From NCBI GenBank assembly GCA_963605115.1, contig CAVCTM010000036.1:1-18177 (forward strand): 18,177 bases of DNA, given 5' to 3'. Both the position numbers and the translations under genes were made by a program. Below are positions 14,373-18,177 of the stretch, piece after piece; the first letter of the stretch is position 1, and each line of letters opens with the position of its first letter. The notes under the pieces were generated by a model, which was not told where the DNA came from, did no database searches, and saw only the letters and a program-made list of their open reading frames with translations. The DNA comes from SVKR01 sp963605115 (GTDB lineage Bacteria > Bacillota > Clostridia > Oscillospirales > Oscillospiraceae).

Positions 14373-14376
<4 letters not shown>
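13885..14376 (+). CDS. NuoE/HydC-like [2Fe-2S] subunit (StnA-like)
   Basis: The 163-residue thioredoxin-like ferredoxin is of the 24-kDa complex I/HydC type. It has an N-terminal helical part (LITILQKTQEIYGYVP, a family hallmark) and four cluster ligands in the usual C-x4-C and C-x3-C pattern: Cys84, Cys89, Cys125, Cys129. These proteins form a pair with a NuoF-like flavoprotein and pass electrons to or from its FMN. AGGAGGG eleven bases before the ATG supports the start. The stop overlaps the NuoF-like ATG by four bases. With the two downstream genes it makes a three-gene operon; the absence of a hydrogenase gene favours StnA over HydC. Cytoplasmic. Confidence 0.88.
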
Positions 14377-16127
<1,751 letters not shown>

Positions 16128-16145
16128 AGGAGGTGCGGAGAAACG

Positions 16146-18176
16146 ATGAGTGAGATCAAGCTGACGATCAACGGCGCCGCCTGCACGGGCGAGACCGGAG
16201 AGACCATTTTGCAGATCGCGGAGCGGCACGGGATCGAGATCCCGACGCTCTGCCATAACGAGCTTGTCCGGCATTACGGCGCCTGCGGGCTCTGCGTCGT
16301 GGAGAGCGCGGCGAGCCCGAAGCTGCTGCGCGCCTGCTCCACCCTTGCTGCGGACGGCATGGTGCTGGACACCGAGTCGCCCCGCGTCGTCCGCGCGAGA
16401 CGGGTGGCGCTGGAGCTGCTGATGAGCGACCACGACGGCGACTGCCGCGGTCCCTGCATGCTTGCCTGCCCCGCGGGAACGGACTGCCAGCGCTATGTGA
16501 AGATGATCGCGCTGGGGCTCGACCGCGAGGCGGTGGAGATCATCAAGGAGACGAACCCGCTGCCGGCGTCCATCGGCCGCGTCTGCCCCCACCCCTGCGA
16601 GACGGCGTGCCGCCGCAAGCTGGTGGAGCAGCCGATCTCCATCGCCTATCTGAAGGCGTTCGCCGCGGACGCGGACCTCGCTTCGGGCAGACCGTGGCGT
16701 CCCGCGGTCGCCCCGGAGACGGGCAGGCGCGTCGCCGTCGTCGGCGGCGGTCCCGCGGGGCTCACGGCGGCTTATTTCCTGCGCTGCCATGGCCACGACG
16801 TCACCGTATATGACGCGATGCCGAAAATGGGCGGCATGCTGCGCTACGGCATCCCGGAATACCGCCTGCCGAAGCGCGTGCTGGACGAGGAGATCGCGGA
16901 GATCGCCGCGCTCGGCGTCCGGATGAAGCCGGATACGCGCGTCGGGCGCGACGTCACGCTGGACGCGCTGCGCGCAGACTTTGACGCCGTCGTTGTCGCC
17001 GCCGGCGCGTGGCGGAGCACGCCCGTCGGCTGTCCGGGAGACGACCTTGCGGGCGTCTGGGGCGGCATCGACCTGCTGCGCACCGTCGCCTTCGGCGTCG
17101 AGCCGGAGATCGGCGAGCGCGTCGTGATCGTCGGCGGCGGCAACACCGCCATGGACGCCTGCCGCACCGCCGTCCGCCTCGGCGCGAAGGAGGTCAGCGT
17201 CGTCTATCGCCGCACGATGGACGAGATGCCCGCCGAGCGCGCCGAGATCGCCGAGGCGATGGAGGAGGGCGTGGTGTTCCGCTTCCTGCGCAATCCGGCG
17301 GAGATCCTCGGCGAAGACGGTCATGTCACGGGCGTGAAGCTTCAGGTGATGCGCCTCGGTGAGCCGGACGCGAGCGGGCGGCGCAGCCCGGTGCCCGTGG
17401 AGGACGAATTTGAGATAATTCCGGCGGACAGCGTTGTCGCCGCCATCGGGCAGAAGCTTCTGCCGGACGGCTTTGAGGCGATCGAGAAAAACCGCCGCGG
17501 CTGCATCGCCGCGGACGAGACAACGTTCCGCACCAACCTGCCGGACGTGTTCGCCGTCGGCGATGCGACGAACCGCGGCGCGGACATCGCCATCGCCGCC
17601 GTCGGCGAGGGCGGGAGGGCTGCCGCTGTGGTGGACGGCTTCCTCCGCGGGGAGGAGACGCCTTACCGCCGCCCGTATTATTCCGAGCGGAGCGTCACGG
17701 CGGAGATGCTCGCGGACCGCGAAAAGCGCCCGCGCGCGGAAATGCCCGTGCGTCCGCCGGAGGACCGAAAGCGCGATTTTCGCGAAATGAACCTCGGCTT
17801 TACGGCGGAGCAGGCGCGCGCGGAGGCGCGGCGGTGTCTGGAGTGCGGCTGCTTCGACTATGCCGACTGCCGCCTCATCCGTCACGCGAACCGCTACGAG
17901 CTCCATCCGGAGCGCTTCGCCGGGGAAAAGCGCCGCACCGCCAGCGAAAAACGGCTCGTCTGCATCGAGCGCAACGAGGGCAAGTGCATCCTCTGCTCCC
18001 TCTGCGTCCGCACCTGCGACGAGGTCGCGCGGCAGGGGCTCCTCGGACTCGTCGGACGCGGCTTCGGAACGGTCATCAAGCCCGAATTCCGCGGCAGCGA
18101 CCGCATCGCCGGCTGCGCCGACTGCCTGAAATGCGCCGAAGCCTGCCCGACCGGGGCGCTGAAGATTTTGGGGTGA
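16146..18176 (+). CDS. Chimeric GltD/NfnB-like NAD(P) oxidoreductase with HydA-type Fe-S domains (StnC-like)
   Basis: The 676-residue fusion has three parts. Residues 1-75 are a plant-type [2Fe-2S] domain (Cys36, 47, 50, 64), as at the N-terminus of HydA/NuoG. Residues 95-570 are a GltD/NfnB-like module: two [4Fe-4S] sites from Cys100, 104, 108, 114, 147, 151 and 155, an FAD Rossmann GGGPAG (200-205), an NAD(P) Rossmann GGGNTAMD (330-337) and the closing FAD motif VFAVGDA (468-474). Residues 605-676 are a double [4Fe-4S] ferredoxin (Cys614, 617, 620, 624; 657, 660, 663, 667). No H-cluster domain follows. This fits StnC of the Sporomusa-type transhydrogenase, which exchanges electrons among NADP(H), NAD(H) and ferredoxin. 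AAGGAGGTG ten bases before the ATG overlaps the preceding stop. A GltD-type partner of a formate dehydrogenase or hydrogenase is the alternative. Confidence 0.88.
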   Translation: MSEIKLTINGAACTGETGETILQIAERHGIEIPTLCHNELVRHYGACGLCVVESAASPKLLRACSTLAADGMVLDTESPRVVRARRVALELLMSDHDGDCRGPCMLACPAGTDCQRYVKMIALGLDREAVEIIKETNPLPASIGRVCPHPCETACRRKLVEQPISIAYLKAFAADADLASGRPWRPAVAPETGRRVAVVGGGPAGLTAAYFLRCHGHDVTVYDAMPKMGGMLRYGIPEYRLPKRVLDEEIAEIAALGVRMKPDTRVGRDVTLDALRADFDAVVVAAGAWRSTPVGCPGDDLAGVWGGIDLLRTVAFGVEPEIGERVVIVGGGNTAMDACRTAVRLGAKEVSVVYRRTMDEMPAERAEIAEAMEEGVVFRFLRNPAEILGEDGHVTGVKLQVMRLGEPDASGRRSPVPVEDEFEIIPADSVVAAIGQKLLPDGFEAIEKNRRGCIAADETTFRTNLPDVFAVGDATNRGADIAIAAVGEGGRAAAVVDGFLRGEETPYRRPYYSERSVTAEMLADREKRPRAEMPVRPPEDRKRDFREMNLGFTAEQARAEARRCLECGCFDYADCRLIRHANRYELHPERFAGEKRRTASEKRLVCIERNEGKCILCSLCVRTCDEVARQGLLGLVGRGFGTVIKPEFRGSDRIAGCADCLKCAEACPTGALKILG

Positions 18177-18177
18177 A

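Overview
The window is a G+C-rich stretch of chromosome, most likely from a spore-forming gut Clostridia bacterium of the Oscillospiraceae type. The evidence is an adjacent spmA/spmB spore-maturation pair, a murI-DUF1934-argS cluster of Firmicutes type, strong AAGGAGG ribosome binding sites, a GltD-fused NuoE/NuoF redox operon of the kind seen in anaerobic Clostridia, and a composite palindromic intergenic repeat that I recall from gut Clostridia. No rRNA, tRNA, CRISPR array, prophage or insertion sequence was seen.

Layout, left to right. 1-75 is the 3' end of an unknown membrane protein gene (+). 76-222 holds two hairpins between convergent genes. prfC (RF3) lies on the minus strand, then, also on minus, a two-lipoprotein pair (SGNH hydrolase followed by a DUF4358 lipoprotein) and a small acidic protein of unknown function with a TTG start. 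Facing away from the last is a plus-strand housekeeping operon: murI, a DUF1934 gene and argS. After a terminator come a C-type-lectin/SLH surface protein gene broken by a frameshift and an AEC-family permease. This permease converges with and overlaps spmB; spmA-spmB run on the minus strand. The 330-bp gap upstream of spmA carries a 162-bp five-hairpin inverted repeat. Then on plus: an MscS channel, a single-pass membrane protein with four EFxxP heptads, a strong terminator, a triple 9-bp repeat in front of a good promoter, and a CvpA-family protein. A 212-bp gap rich in hairpins leads into the last operon.

The last operon (13885-18176) is the most interesting part. It encodes a NuoE-like [2Fe-2S] protein, a NuoF-like flavin/iron-sulfur protein with a C-terminal double ferredoxin, and a 676-residue chimera: a HydA-like [2Fe-2S] domain, a GltD/NfnB-like FAD and NAD(P) module, and a HydA-like double [4Fe-4S] ferredoxin. 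No hydrogenase H-cluster domain is present. This is the architecture of the Stn-type (Sporomusa-type Nfn) electron-bifurcating transhydrogenase that links ferredoxin, NAD(H) and NADP(H). The window ends one base after the stop codon, so a further partner (for example a formate dehydrogenase or hydrogenase) cannot be excluded.

Most of the window is ordinary chromosome. I do not see a clearly undescribed system. The points most worth a second look are the Stn-like operon with its structured leader, the heptad-repeat membrane protein, the broken lectin gene, and the repeat-flanked cvpA promoter.
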